Source of the DNA: RH-AL1 sp965277355
GTDB taxonomy: Bacteria > Pseudomonadota > Alphaproteobacteria > Rhizobiales > Beijerinckiaceae
Length of the DNA stretch: 64,000 nucleotides
Assembly (NCBI GenBank): GCA_965277355.1
Contig: CBDICN010000001.1
Location: forward strand, 372,001-436,000
Direction: 5' to 3'
The translations under genes were made by a program, and so were the position numbers. How positions within the stretch are numbered: the first letter of the stretch is position 1; the number at the start of each line of letters is the position of its first letter. Below the pieces are notes generated by a model, which saw only the letters and a list, made by a program, of their open reading frames with translations, was not told the DNA's origin and searched no databases. Positions 9,092-17,715 of the stretch are shown here, in pieces.

Positions 9092-10021
9092 ATGCTCGAA
9101 GGTCTCCCTCCCAATGGCGCAGCCCATCTCATGCGGCTGCGCTGCGACGAGGCGACCGCCCGGCGCGTCGCCGATATCGTCGTCGAGACCTTCGACCCGG
9201 CGGAGACGGCGGCCGCCGCTTTCGAGGAGGCGGTGGGCACGCGTACCTGGTCGAGCGGCCCCTGGATCGTCGAAGTCTATTTCGGTCGCGCGCCCGAAGA
9301 GGGTTTGGTGCGTGCGCTCGTCGCGAGCGCCGCCGATGCCGCCACCGCCGCGAACGCTACTTTCGGGGCGGTGGAGAAACGCGATTGGGTCGCCGCGTCC
9401 CTGGAAGGCCTGGAGGCCGTACGCGAGGGCCGCTTCGTCGTCCACGGCTCGCACGGCCGGGCCCGCGTCGCGATCGGCGACATCGGCATCGAGATCGAGG
9501 CAGCACTCGCCTTCGGCACCGGCCACCACGGGTCCACCCGCGGCTGTCTCGCCATGCTGAACGCGGTCGCCCGCCGGCGGCGACCCCGCCGCATCCTCGA
9601 CATCGGCACCGGCACCGGCGTTCTGGCGATCGCCGCCGCGCGTCGCTTCCACCGGTCCGTCGCCGCAGGCGACATCGATACCGTGTCGGTCGTCGCCGCT
9701 CGCGGCAATGCCAGGCTGAATCGGGCTGGAGCCTATCTGCGCCCGGTCCGTGCCGCCGGCGTTGCGCACCCGCGGCTGCGGGCAGGGGCGCCCTACGATC
9801 TCGTGTTCGGCAACATCCTGGCCCGTCCGTTGCGCGCGATGGCGCACGCGGTGTCGCGCCTGACGGCGCCCGGCGGCGAGATCATCCTGTCCGGCTTGCT
9901 CGCCGGCGACGTACCCGGTATCGTTTCGGCCTACCGAACGCAGGACTTCTGCCTCGTCGCTCGCCGCGACGTCGATGGCTGGGCGACGCTCCTAATGCGG
10001 CGGCCGTTCAGCTCGTCCTGA
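9092..10021 (+). CDS. prmA: Ribosomal protein L11 methyltransferase
   Basis: AdoMet-dependent enzyme that methylates ribosomal protein L11. The 309-residue product has an N-terminal substrate-recognition domain and a Rossmann methyltransferase domain starting at ALAFGTGHHGSTRGCL (canonical FGTGxHxTT). The AdoMet loop is ILDIGTGTGVLAIAAA, and VFGNILARPL corresponds to the PrmA NILA motif. ATG 9092 fits the family start (MLEGLPPN); a GTG at 9077 would add five residues. Its last 14 nt overlap the convergent flippase gene. Confidence 0.9.
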   Translation: MLEGLPPNGAAHLMRLRCDEATARRVADIVVETFDPAETAAAAFEEAVGTRTWSSGPWIVEVYFGRAPEEGLVRALVASAADAATAANATFGAVEKRDWVAASLEGLEAVREGRFVVHGSHGRARVAIGDIGIEIEAALAFGTGHHGSTRGCLAMLNAVARRRRPRRILDIGTGTGVLAIAAARRFHRSVAAGDIDTVSVVAARGNARLNRAGAYLRPVRAAGVAHPRLRAGAPYDLVFGNILARPLRAMAHAVSRLTAPGGEIILSGLLAGDVPGIVSAYRTQDFCLVARRDVDGWATLLMRRPFSSS

Positions 10022-11444
10022 AGCGCGCGACGACCGGGCGGAGCCCGCCGAGGACGAGCGTGCGCAGGGTGGCGATGTCGAACAGGGCGACCAGCGCGCC
10101 GTAGACCAGCATTCCGCCCGCGATCTGTTCAACGAGGGTTACGATGCCGGGCGGCTGCGCGCGCATCGGCATCAGCACCGCGGCCATCGCCACCGTGGCG
10201 AGCGCGGTGGCGAGGAGGTCGCGCGTCCTGGGCCAGACCGGCTTGGCCACGCCGGCGATGGCGATCAGCGTCACCAGCGCCACGGCGAAGGCGCCGGACT
10301 GGGCGATTGCCAGGCTCGAGGCATCCTTCGTGCGCGGCAGCGCGAGGAGGATCAGCGGGTCGGCGATACAGGCGACCACCGCCGCCCCGATCAGCGGCGC
10401 GGTCCGCTTGGCGATCTGGAAGATTGGGTTGATCGCATAAAGGATCATCGCGAAGCAAAACAGGCCCGGCATCATCAGGGTGAGCAGTTCATCGAACGGG
10501 CCGCGGTACTGCACCGGGACGATCAGGATTTGCAGCGAGGGCAGGATCAGCCAGATGCCGGCGCAAGCCGGCATGATCACCGCGATCACGATGGCCATGT
10601 TGTCGGCGATCCGCTGCTTGCCGTGGTCGCGGCCGTGACTATCGTGCGCCAGCACCGCGATCTGGAACAGCAGCACGTCGAGCGTCGAACCGATCGCCTG
10701 CACCGCCTTGGTGCCGATGTCGTAGGCGAGCGAGAACTGTCCGGTTTCCGAGAAGCCGTAGAAGATGGCGATGAGCGAGCGGTTGGCGAGCGGAATGCAG
10801 ATATAGAGGAGGTTGGCCGTGACGATCGGCATCGAGTAGCGCAGGATCGATTTCGCGATCGAGAACCGGGCGAGATGGGCGTCCGCTCCGGGATCGGCGA
10901 GCGCGGCGCGGGCGGCCACGACCGACCCGGACAGGCTCACCACGCCGCCGATCAAAGCCATCTTGGCCGAGCCGAAGTAGAAGGCGCCGCCGCCCGTCAG
11001 TGCGAGGGCGAGCAGGTTCTTCACGACGACGAGCTTGATGTAGAGCGTGTCGTGGAAGCGGGCGCGCACCAGCGCCGTATTGAAGTCGAACAAACCGTTC
11101 GCCACCGCCGCGCCGAGCGCCAGCGCGATCAGTCCGTTGGAGAGCGGGAAGTGGACGCCGGTGAGGAACAGCAGCGCGGCGCCGACGGCGAGACCGCCGG
11201 TGACGAGCGCGAAGGCAATGTCGAGCGTGGCGCGAAGCGATGGGTTTTCGTCCCGCGAGCGCTCCGAGTAGAAGCGGGTGGCGCCGAGCCGCACCCAATC
11301 GAGGAAGGCGGCCTGCACGGCCATCGCCGTGGCGAGGGCGAGAGCGAATCGGCCGTATTCGGCAGGCCCGAGAAACTTGGCGACGAGCAGTCCGACGGCG
11401 AAATTGAAGATGACGTTCAGGAAGAACGCTGAAAGGACCATCAT
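10008..11444 (-). CDS. Wzx-like polysaccharide flippase / MATE-superfamily membrane protein
   Basis: A 478-residue integral membrane protein with about 12-14 hydrophobic segments, of the polysaccharide export (Wzx/RfbX) group. The N-terminal pattern FAVGLLVAKFLGPAEYGRFAL is typical of that family. It likely flips lipid-linked oligosaccharide across the inner membrane. The start ATG 11444 has no clear ribosome site, and an in-frame stop 18 nt upstream excludes a longer form. It is one of two flippase-like genes in the window (the other at 22670) and lies outside the main exopolysaccharide locus. Confidence 0.8.
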   Translation of the reverse strand: MMVLSAFFLNVIFNFAVGLLVAKFLGPAEYGRFALALATAMAVQAAFLDWVRLGATRFYSERSRDENPSLRATLDIAFALVTGGLAVGAALLFLTGVHFPLSNGLIALALGAAVANGLFDFNTALVRARFHDTLYIKLVVVKNLLALALTGGGAFYFGSAKMALIGGVVSLSGSVVAARAALADPGADAHLARFSIAKSILRYSMPIVTANLLYICIPLANRSLIAIFYGFSETGQFSLAYDIGTKAVQAIGSTLDVLLFQIAVLAHDSHGRDHGKQRIADNMAIVIAVIMPACAGIWLILPSLQILIVPVQYRGPFDELLTLMMPGLFCFAMILYAINPIFQIAKRTAPLIGAAVVACIADPLILLALPRTKDASSLAIAQSGAFAVALVTLIAIAGVAKPVWPRTRDLLATALATVAMAAVLMPMRAQPPGIVTLVEQIAGGMLVYGALVALFDIATLRTLVLGGLRPVVARFRTS

Positions 11445-11546
11445 GCCATTAGCGGTCCATCAGCTGAACGGGCAGCGGCTCGGAGATGCACATGCTCGTC
11501 CTTAGCAAACGAGCCATACCAGAGTCTTGCACCCGTATGTGGCGTT

Positions 11547-12656
11547 CTAGAAATTGGCGGGATCGTCGTAGGTCATCCGCCCGCTCGCTCCACGGTGCCA
11601 CACATAGACGGTGAAATCGGGTGTTTTCGGGTCGCCTTTGGCGTCGAAGGCGAGGTTGCCCAGGACGGTCCTGAAGGTCATCCCGGAGTGCATCGCGCCC
11701 GCGAGCTTCACCGGATCGAGCGCGTGCGCCGCATCGGCCGCCTGTTTCACGACTTCCACGGCGGCATAGGCGTAGAAGACGGTGCCATCCGGATCGATAC
11801 CCTTCGCCTGCAGGCGCTTCAGCAGATCGGCGGCGGCCGGGTTGCGGCGCGGATCCTTGGCAAACACCATCAGCGTGCCGTCGGCGGCCGCGCCGGCATC
11901 GGCGAGTTCGTCGGACGCGATCGCCATGCCGCCCATCAGCGTGATGCGCGCGCCGGTGTCGCGGATTTGGCGCACGAGCGTAGCGGCATCGGAAGCGCCG
12001 CCGCCCCAGAAGGCGATCTGCGCGCCGGAGGCCTTCAGCCGCGACACGAAGCCGGCGAGGTCGTGCGAGCCCTTCTCGAAGCTACCGTAGAACACCTCGT
12101 GCACGTCGGCGGCCGCCAGCTCCTTGCGGACGGCATCGGCCAGCGCCTTGCCGTCGCTGGTGCGGTCGTGGAGGATCGCGATCTTGCTTTGGGTGCGATG
12201 GAGCAGGAAGCGGGCCGCCACGCCGGCCTGCTCGTCGGAGCGGCCGCAGGTGCGGAACACTGTCGCGAGGCCGCGGTCGGTCACGAGCGGCTCGATCGCG
12301 CTCGGCGTTAGGTCGAGCGCGCCGGCATCGGCGTAGATCGCGGAGGCCGGCACCGTCACAGCGGAGGAGAAGTGGCCGACGACGATCGGCACGTGCGCCG
12401 CGACGAAGCGCCGGGCGACGCCGTCGCCTTTCTTCGGGTCGCCTCCGTCATCGCCCCGCACCAGCTCGGCGCTCTGGCCGAGGAACCCACCCGCGGCGTC
12501 GATGTCGACGATCGCCTGCTCCACCCCGAGGCGGATCTGATCGCCGAACACCGCGTCCGGGCCGCTGAGTGGGGCGCCGACGCCGATATGGAGCGGCTCG
12601 GCGCACGCCGGCAGCACCAAGCCGAACGCGAGGACGACGGCGCCCCACAGCCTCAT
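11547..12656 (-). CDS. Periplasmic substrate-binding protein, branched-chain amino acid ABC type
   Basis: A 369-residue type I periplasmic binding protein (LivK/Peripla_BP_6 family). A signal peptide ends near residue 19 (LVLPACAEP) and is followed by IGVGAPLSGPDAVFGDQIRLG, a typical first strand and ligand region. No permease or ATPase gene is adjacent, so it is an orphan binding protein and the ligand is unknown. Its start overlaps the end of the upstream hydrolase gene by 4 nt (ATGA), so the two are almost certainly co-translated. Confidence 0.85.
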   Translation of the reverse strand: MRLWGAVVLAFGLVLPACAEPLHIGVGAPLSGPDAVFGDQIRLGVEQAIVDIDAAGGFLGQSAELVRGDDGGDPKKGDGVARRFVAAHVPIVVGHFSSAVTVPASAIYADAGALDLTPSAIEPLVTDRGLATVFRTCGRSDEQAGVAARFLLHRTQSKIAILHDRTSDGKALADAVRKELAAADVHEVFYGSFEKGSHDLAGFVSRLKASGAQIAFWGGGASDAATLVRQIRDTGARITLMGGMAIASDELADAGAAADGTLMVFAKDPRRNPAAADLLKRLQAKGIDPDGTVFYAYAAVEVVKQAADAAHALDPVKLAGAMHSGMTFRTVLGNLAFDAKGDPKTPDFTVYVWHRGASGRMTYDDPANF

Positions 12657-14236
12657 CGCGCGCCGCGGCGGGTCGGTGGACGGCCAGGCTTTCGCGGCGC
12701 GACCGATCTCTTCGCGGCAGCCTTGGGCGCCGTTTTCTTGGAAGCGGTCGCTTTCGCGGCCGTCTTCTTCGCGGCGGTCTTCTTCACGGCGGCTTTGGAA
12801 GAAGTGCGCGACGTCGCGGCGGTCGTGACGCGGGTCTGCTGCTTCGCGCCGGCTCCCTTGGCCGAGCGCGTCGCCTTCGCGGCCAACGACGCCGCCGTTC
12901 TCCGCGGCGCGGCGGACTTGGAGGTGCGCGTTGCCGTCTTCGCGCTCGAAGCCGCACTCGCCGGTTTGGCGCTCGACGACGCGGCCCTCCGTGTGGTCGT
13001 TTTCGGCACCGAGGCCGGCCTCGCCGCACCAGCCGCTCGGCGCGGTGTGGCGGCGGACGCTTTGATCGCCGATTTGGTGATGCGCGAATGTCTGACGGCT
13101 GAACCCCTGACGCCGGCAGACTTGACGCCGGCAGACTTGACAGCCGCCGGCTTGGCGGCGAGTGCCTTCGCGGCGCTCGATCTAACGGCAGCCGGCTTGG
13201 CGGCGGCCCGCTCAGCGGCGGCTCGCTTGCCGGGCGGTGACTTAGTGGCCGGTCGCCTGGGGGCCAGTGGTTTGACGGTCTTCGATTTCGCGGCGGCTGC
13301 CTTCGCCCGACCCGCGACGGCACGCCGGTTTGTTTTCGCCGTGGTCCGCTCCGGGAGCGGCGCGCGCGCCGCGATCGAACGGCGCCCCTGCCGGCGCGCC
13401 GGCGCCGAGCTTACGGGACCCGGCTTAGATCCGCGTTTGGTACGCCGCGCGGGCATCTCGGCCAGAAGGAAATCGAGAACGGCCTGCGTGAAGGCGGCTT
13501 CCGCTTCGATGTTGGAGATGTGGCGCGCGGGCAGTTCGACGTGCCGCGAGTCGACGATCGCGTCCAGGAAGTGGGCCGTGTCTTGCGCCGAAATGGCCGC
13601 ATCGTCGGCCCCGGTCAGGATCAGGACGGGGTGCTCGATCGCGCGGATGGCTTCGCGCAGGTCGATGTCGCGGAGAGCCGCGCTGCAAGCGGCAAAGCCG
13701 TGCGGCGCCGTCGACCGCATGACAGCCTCGACCGCCGCGACACGCTCGGCCGCCTCCGCCCTGAAGGTTTCGCCGAACCACCGCTCCATCGTGGACGCCG
13801 CGACCGCGTCCATCCCCTCGCGCAGCACCGTCGCGATGCGTCCGTTCCAGACCTCCGGCGTCATGAACCGCGCCGTCGTGTTGGCGAGCACGGCGCGCGC
13901 GATCCGGTCCGGTGCGTTGATCATCAGCCATTGCGCGACCGCACCGCCCATCGAGACGCCCATTACGTGCGCCGTCGCGATATCGAGCGCATCGAGGATC
14001 GCCAGCGCGTCGCGGCCGAGCTGCTCGATCGAGTAAGGGCCGGGACCGGCGACGCTGGCGCCGTGGCCGCGCGCGTCGTAGCGGATGACGCGGAAATGCT
14101 CGCTGAGCGCCGGCATCTGCCCGTCCCAGAGCGACAGGTCGGTCCCGAGCGAATTCGACAGCAGCAGCGCCGGCTTGGCATCGTCGCCTTCGACCTCGAC
14201 CCGGAAGGTGTCGCCGTCGATCGTGAGGTCCGTCAT
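12653..14236 (-). CDS. PcaD-like alpha/beta hydrolase with a long histone-H1-like tail
   Basis: Residues 1-262 form a 3-oxoadipate enol-lactonase-like hydrolase: LLLSNSLGTDLSLWD oxyanion region, nucleophile S95 in GVSMGG, acid D211 or D212 in LTGADD, and H239 in PARHISN. Residues 263-527 are a low-complexity tail of A, K, R, S, T and P with AAKK-type repeats, resembling bacterial histone-H1-like C-termini. The reading frame is open throughout and the tail runs to the coupled downstream gene, so this is not an obvious frameshift artefact. Typical PcaD is about 260 residues. The tail might bind nucleic acid or polyanions; that is inference. The lactone substrate is unproven, since no other pca genes are nearby. 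Confidence 0.8.
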   Translation of the reverse strand: MTDLTIDGDTFRVEVEGDDAKPALLLSNSLGTDLSLWDGQMPALSEHFRVIRYDARGHGASVAGPGPYSIEQLGRDALAILDALDIATAHVMGVSMGGAVAQWLMINAPDRIARAVLANTTARFMTPEVWNGRIATVLREGMDAVAASTMERWFGETFRAEAAERVAAVEAVMRSTAPHGFAACSAALRDIDLREAIRAIEHPVLILTGADDAAISAQDTAHFLDAIVDSRHVELPARHISNIEAEAAFTQAVLDFLLAEMPARRTKRGSKPGPVSSAPARRQGRRSIAARAPLPERTTAKTNRRAVAGRAKAAAAKSKTVKPLAPRRPATKSPPGKRAAAERAAAKPAAVRSSAAKALAAKPAAVKSAGVKSAGVRGSAVRHSRITKSAIKASAATPRRAAGAARPASVPKTTTRRAASSSAKPASAASSAKTATRTSKSAAPRRTAASLAAKATRSAKGAGAKQQTRVTTAATSRTSSKAAVKKTAAKKTAAKATASKKTAPKAAAKRSVAPRKPGRPPTRRGAR

Positions 14237-14353
14237 GCGTGTGTCCAGGTTAGCGGCTCGGACGACGTGCTCTAAACCGTTTCGCTGCGAAACAAAACGA
14301 CCGTGCGAACCTCATCAACAGGTGGCGCGAGGGCGACGGGCGCGTATCGCCCG

Positions 14354-15220
14354 CTAAGTCTCCGCGATGCGCCGCAGATAGTGGCCGTAGCCGGACTTGC
14401 CGTAGCGCTCGGCGCTCTCGAGAAGCATGGCGCGATCGATGAAGCCCTGATTGTAGGCGATCTCTTCGAGGCAGCTCATCTTCAAGCCCTGGCGGCGTTC
14501 GAGGATCTCCACGAACTGTCCGGCTTCGGCGAGGCTGTCGTGGGTGCCGGTGTCGAGCCACGCGAAGCCGCGTCCCATGATCTCGACATTGAGATCGCCG
14601 CGCTCGAGATAGACGCGGTTGACGTCGGTGATCTCGAGCTCGCCGCGATGCGACGGCTTGATCGAGGCGGCGATGTCGAGCACGTCGTTGTCGTAGAAGT
14701 AGAGGCCCGTCACCGCCAGGTTCGACTTCGGCTGCGCCGGCTTCTCCTCGATCGAGATCGCGCGGGAGCGGGCGTCGATCTCGACGACGCCGTAGCGATG
14801 CGGGTCGGAGACGACGTAGCCGAACACCGTCGCGCCGGTCTCGCGCGCGGTCGCGAAGCCGAGCAGCTCCGGAAGGCCGTGGCCGTAGAAGATGTTGTCG
14901 CCCAAAACCAGGGCGACGCGGTCGTCGCCGACGAAATGGCGGCCGATGATGAAAGCCTCGGCGAGCCCGTTTGGCTGCGGTTGCACGGCGTAGGAGATCG
15001 AGATCCCCAGCGCCGTCCCGTCGCCGAGCAGCTGCCTGAACAGCGGCTGATCGTGCGGCGTCGTGATAACCACGACCTCGCGGATGCCGGCGATCATCAG
15101 CGTGCCGAGCGGATAGTAGACCATCGGCTTGTCGTAGACCGGCAGCAGCTGCTTCGAGACGACGAGGGTCAGCGGATAGAGCCTGGTGCCGGATCCTCCG
15201 GCGAGAATGATGCCCTTCAT
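14354..15220 (-). CDS. rfbA: Glucose-1-phosphate thymidylyltransferase
   Basis: Makes dTDP-glucose from glucose-1-phosphate and dTTP, the first step of the dTDP-L-rhamnose route. The 288-residue length is normal. The nucleotidyltransferase signature LAGGSGTRLYPLT is at residues 6-18, followed by VSKQLLPVYDKPMVYYPL and VLGDNIFYG, all diagnostic for RmlA. No rfbB, rfbC or rfbD lies in the window, so the rest of the pathway must be elsewhere. It probably feeds the surface polysaccharide genes downstream. Confidence 0.94.
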   Translation of the reverse strand: MKGIILAGGSGTRLYPLTLVVSKQLLPVYDKPMVYYPLGTLMIAGIREVVVITTPHDQPLFRQLLGDGTALGISISYAVQPQPNGLAEAFIIGRHFVGDDRVALVLGDNIFYGHGLPELLGFATARETGATVFGYVVSDPHRYGVVEIDARSRAISIEEKPAQPKSNLAVTGLYFYDNDVLDIAASIKPSHRGELEITDVNRVYLERGDLNVEIMGRGFAWLDTGTHDSLAEAGQFVEILERRQGLKMSCLEEIAYNQGFIDRAMLLESAERYGKSGYGHYLRRIAET

Positions 15221-15463
15221 CGAGGCCCTTTCCTGCTACGCCGACCCTTCGCACGTCGGACCGGCCGGCGCGGGGACGCTCGCTTCTAGAGGAAGGGGTC
15301 TCTCGGCTCAACCGGAGCATCGGCTGGCTGTCCGGGCGCCGGACACAAGCCCGGCGGCCCGCCGCGGTGATCGGCGTCTCGTGCGAGCCGACCTTGTTCC
15401 GGTGCCGGATTGGACTATTCAAGGCATATGGCACCGGCCCGGCGGATGGACATCGATCGAGTG

Positions 15464-16513
15464 ATGAGTAGCGACGAGCGAGCGTCTGGCGAACCGAAGC
15501 CCGGGCAGCCACCCTCGCGAGACCACTACCTGTTCTCCGTCGCGCCGATGATGGACTGGACGGACCGGCATTGCCGCGTCTTCCATCGCGTCCTTTCGCG
15601 TCACGCCCGGCTCTACACGGAAATGGTCACCACCGGCGCCGTGCTCCATGGCGATCGCGGGCGGGTGCTGGGCTTCGACGATCGCGAGCACCCGGTCGCG
15701 GTGCAGCTGGGCGGCAGCCATCCGGCGGAACTCGCCGCCTGCGCCCGCATCTGCGCCGATCTCGGCTATGCCGAGGTCAATCTCAACGTCGGCTGCCCGT
15801 CCGACCGGGTGCAGAACGGCGCCTTCGGCGCCTGCCTGATGCGCGAGCCGGCCCTAGTCGGCGAGTGCGTCGCGGCGATGAAGGCGGCGGTGTCCGTCCC
15901 GGTCACCGTGAAATGCCGCCTCGGCGTGGACGACCAGCCGCCGGAGGCGCTCGACGCCCTCGCCGGCAGCGTCGTCGCCGCCGGCGTGGACGCGCTCCTC
16001 GTCCATGCCCGAAAAGCTTGGCTGAAGGGGCTCTCGCCCCGCGAGAACCGCGACGTGCCGCCGCTCGACCACGCCATCGTGCGCGCCCTGAAGCGGCAGC
16101 TGCCGCGGGTGCCGATCGCGATCAACGGCGGCCTCGCAAGCTGGAGCGCGATAGAGGAGGCGCTCGCAACGGGTGACGTTCAGCTCGACGGCGTGATGGT
16201 CGGGCGTGCCGCCTACGGCGATCCCGCGCTGCTGCTCGAGGTGGATCGGCGGCTGTTCGGCGCGCGGATGCCAGATATCACGCGGGGGGAGGCGGTGGAG
16301 GCCTATCTGCCCTACGTCGCCGCGCGGCTCGCCGAGGGCGTCCCGCTGCACTCGATGACCCGGCATATGCTCGGCCTCTTCAACGGCTGGCCGGGAGCGC
16401 GCGCCTGGCGGCGCCATCTCGCGACGGAGGGTGTCAAGCCCGGCGCCGGGCTGGGGGTGATCCGCGATGCCATGGCCTACGTGCGCGCCCCCGCGGAGCG
16501 CGTCGCCGCCTGA
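15464..16513 (+). CDS. dusA: tRNA-dihydrouridine(20/20a) synthase
   Basis: Flavin enzyme that reduces uridine to dihydrouridine in the tRNA D-loop. Hallmarks are the SVAPMMDWTDRHCRVFHR start, the VNLNVGCPSDRVQNGAFGACLM block with the catalytic cysteine, the VHARKAWLKGLSP segment specific to DusA, and MVGRAAYGDP. The product is about 349 residues from ATG 15464; in-frame ATGs at 15446, 15428 and 15410 could lengthen it by up to 18 residues. Confidence 0.93.
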   Translation: MSSDERASGEPKPGQPPSRDHYLFSVAPMMDWTDRHCRVFHRVLSRHARLYTEMVTTGAVLHGDRGRVLGFDDREHPVAVQLGGSHPAELAACARICADLGYAEVNLNVGCPSDRVQNGAFGACLMREPALVGECVAAMKAAVSVPVTVKCRLGVDDQPPEALDALAGSVVAAGVDALLVHARKAWLKGLSPRENRDVPPLDHAIVRALKRQLPRVPIAINGGLASWSAIEEALATGDVQLDGVMVGRAAYGDPALLLEVDRRLFGARMPDITRGEAVEAYLPYVAARLAEGVPLHSMTRHMLGLFNGWPGARAWRRHLATEGVKPGAGLGVIRDAMAYVRAPAERVAA

Positions 16514-16525
16514 CCGGGGAGCCCC

Positions 16526-17557
16526 CTAGCCGTTGCCGAGACTCCGTCGAGGCGGCCACAATGCCGTAAAGGCGGTGCGGAACGCGTGCGAGGGGCCACC
16601 GTCGGGCATCACCATCGCCGGATCGTTGTTCGATCGCACCGCCGCCATGCGCGCCGTGAGATGGCGTGCGACGGCGCCGATCGTCGGTTCGCTGACGATG
16701 CCGCTGTGATTGCCCCTAAGGGGGACGACTTCGATCGAGGAGGCGATCGCCCGCCACGCCGCCCCGATCTGGCGCAGGTGGTAGAGGGGCTGCGTGAGCG
16801 TCTCGAACACCAGCACGCGGCCGCTGTAGGGCGCCGGCACGTAGCCGATCATCGCTTTGTACATCGCGTACATGAAGGCTTTCTGGTCGGGCGTCCAGCC
16901 GCTCGAGCGCATCAGGCCGTCGACCGTCTCCGCATCCATCGTCTGGACGTTCGGCAGCGCGGAACCGCCGATGCCGAAGCGCATCGCGAGCTTGCCCTCG
17001 AGACGATTGTAGATGCCGCGCCACGACCAGTCCTGTTCGCGATCGTCCCTGATCCAGCGCGGCAGGTTCGCGATGAGCTTCAGCGTATAGAGGGGGTACC
17101 AAACCTTCAGGCCGGCACCGGTGTTGCACGGGGCGCCGTCGAGCGCGACGAGCAGCGGGACCTCGCGACCGAGGCCGCGCAGCTGGCGCGCCATCTCGAG
17201 CGCGATGATCGCGCCGGCCGACCATCCGGCCAGGGCGAACGGCCCATCCGGCTGGAACGCCACGAGGAGATCGACATAGGTCTCGGCGATGAGCTCGATC
17301 GAACCGCCGAATTGCGCGTTCATCTTCTCCTTCGGCACCTGGATCCCGTAGAAGCGCTGGTCACCGAGCAGCTTGGCGAAGTCGCGCAGTCCGACGACGT
17401 CGCCGCTGATCGGATGGATGCAGTAGATCGGGCACTCCGGCCGGCCTTCGTTGAGAAGCACGAACGGGTTCGCGCGCTTCAGCGCCAGACGCCAGATCGG
17501 CGCGATGACCCGCTCTGGCCTATGCGCGTCGACGGATCGGGGCTCGCAAAGCGACAT
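16526..17557 (-). CDS. Thioesterase-domain alpha/beta hydrolase in polysaccharide locus
   Basis: A 343-residue protein of the type II thioesterase family (PF00975) that normally releases acyl chains from carrier proteins. The segment PIYCIHPISGDVVGLRDFAKLL starts the fold, the nucleophile lies in AGWSAGAIIALEMA, and the catalytic histidine is in LRGNHSGIV. No NRPS or PKS is nearby; it lies in an exopolysaccharide locus, so it may act in acyl decoration, which is inference. Start 17557 (MSLCEP) is chosen; an in-frame ATG at 17656 would add 33 residues, and neither has a clear ribosome site. Confidence 0.75.
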   Translation of the reverse strand: MSLCEPRSVDAHRPERVIAPIWRLALKRANPFVLLNEGRPECPIYCIHPISGDVVGLRDFAKLLGDQRFYGIQVPKEKMNAQFGGSIELIAETYVDLLVAFQPDGPFALAGWSAGAIIALEMARQLRGLGREVPLLVALDGAPCNTGAGLKVWYPLYTLKLIANLPRWIRDDREQDWSWRGIYNRLEGKLAMRFGIGGSALPNVQTMDAETVDGLMRSSGWTPDQKAFMYAMYKAMIGYVPAPYSGRVLVFETLTQPLYHLRQIGAAWRAIASSIEVVPLRGNHSGIVSEPTIGAVARHLTARMAAVRSNNDPAMVMPDGGPSHAFRTAFTALWPPRRSLGNG

Positions 17558-17715
17558 ACGCGGACTCTGGCGTGGACTCGGGGGCACGACGGCCGGCGGC
17601 GAGACAATGTGCCGCCGACCATGGATTAAACACTTCGTCGAGCGCGAAGTAACCATTGACTTAAGTCTGTGGTTAAACGGTCGGCCGGGCGGCAAGCCGG
17701 AAACCCTCGAAGCCG

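Noticed and set aside
14270..14310. Terminator between rfbA and the hydrolase gene
   Set aside because: A GTTTCG/CGAAAC stem exists but lies close to the hydrolase promoter, is short, and lacks a clear T-tract in either orientation.
17641..17680. Possible CtrA box upstream of the thioesterase gene
   Set aside because: TTAA repeats are present, but the spacing is 8 nt instead of the required 7, and no cell-cycle gene is adjacent.
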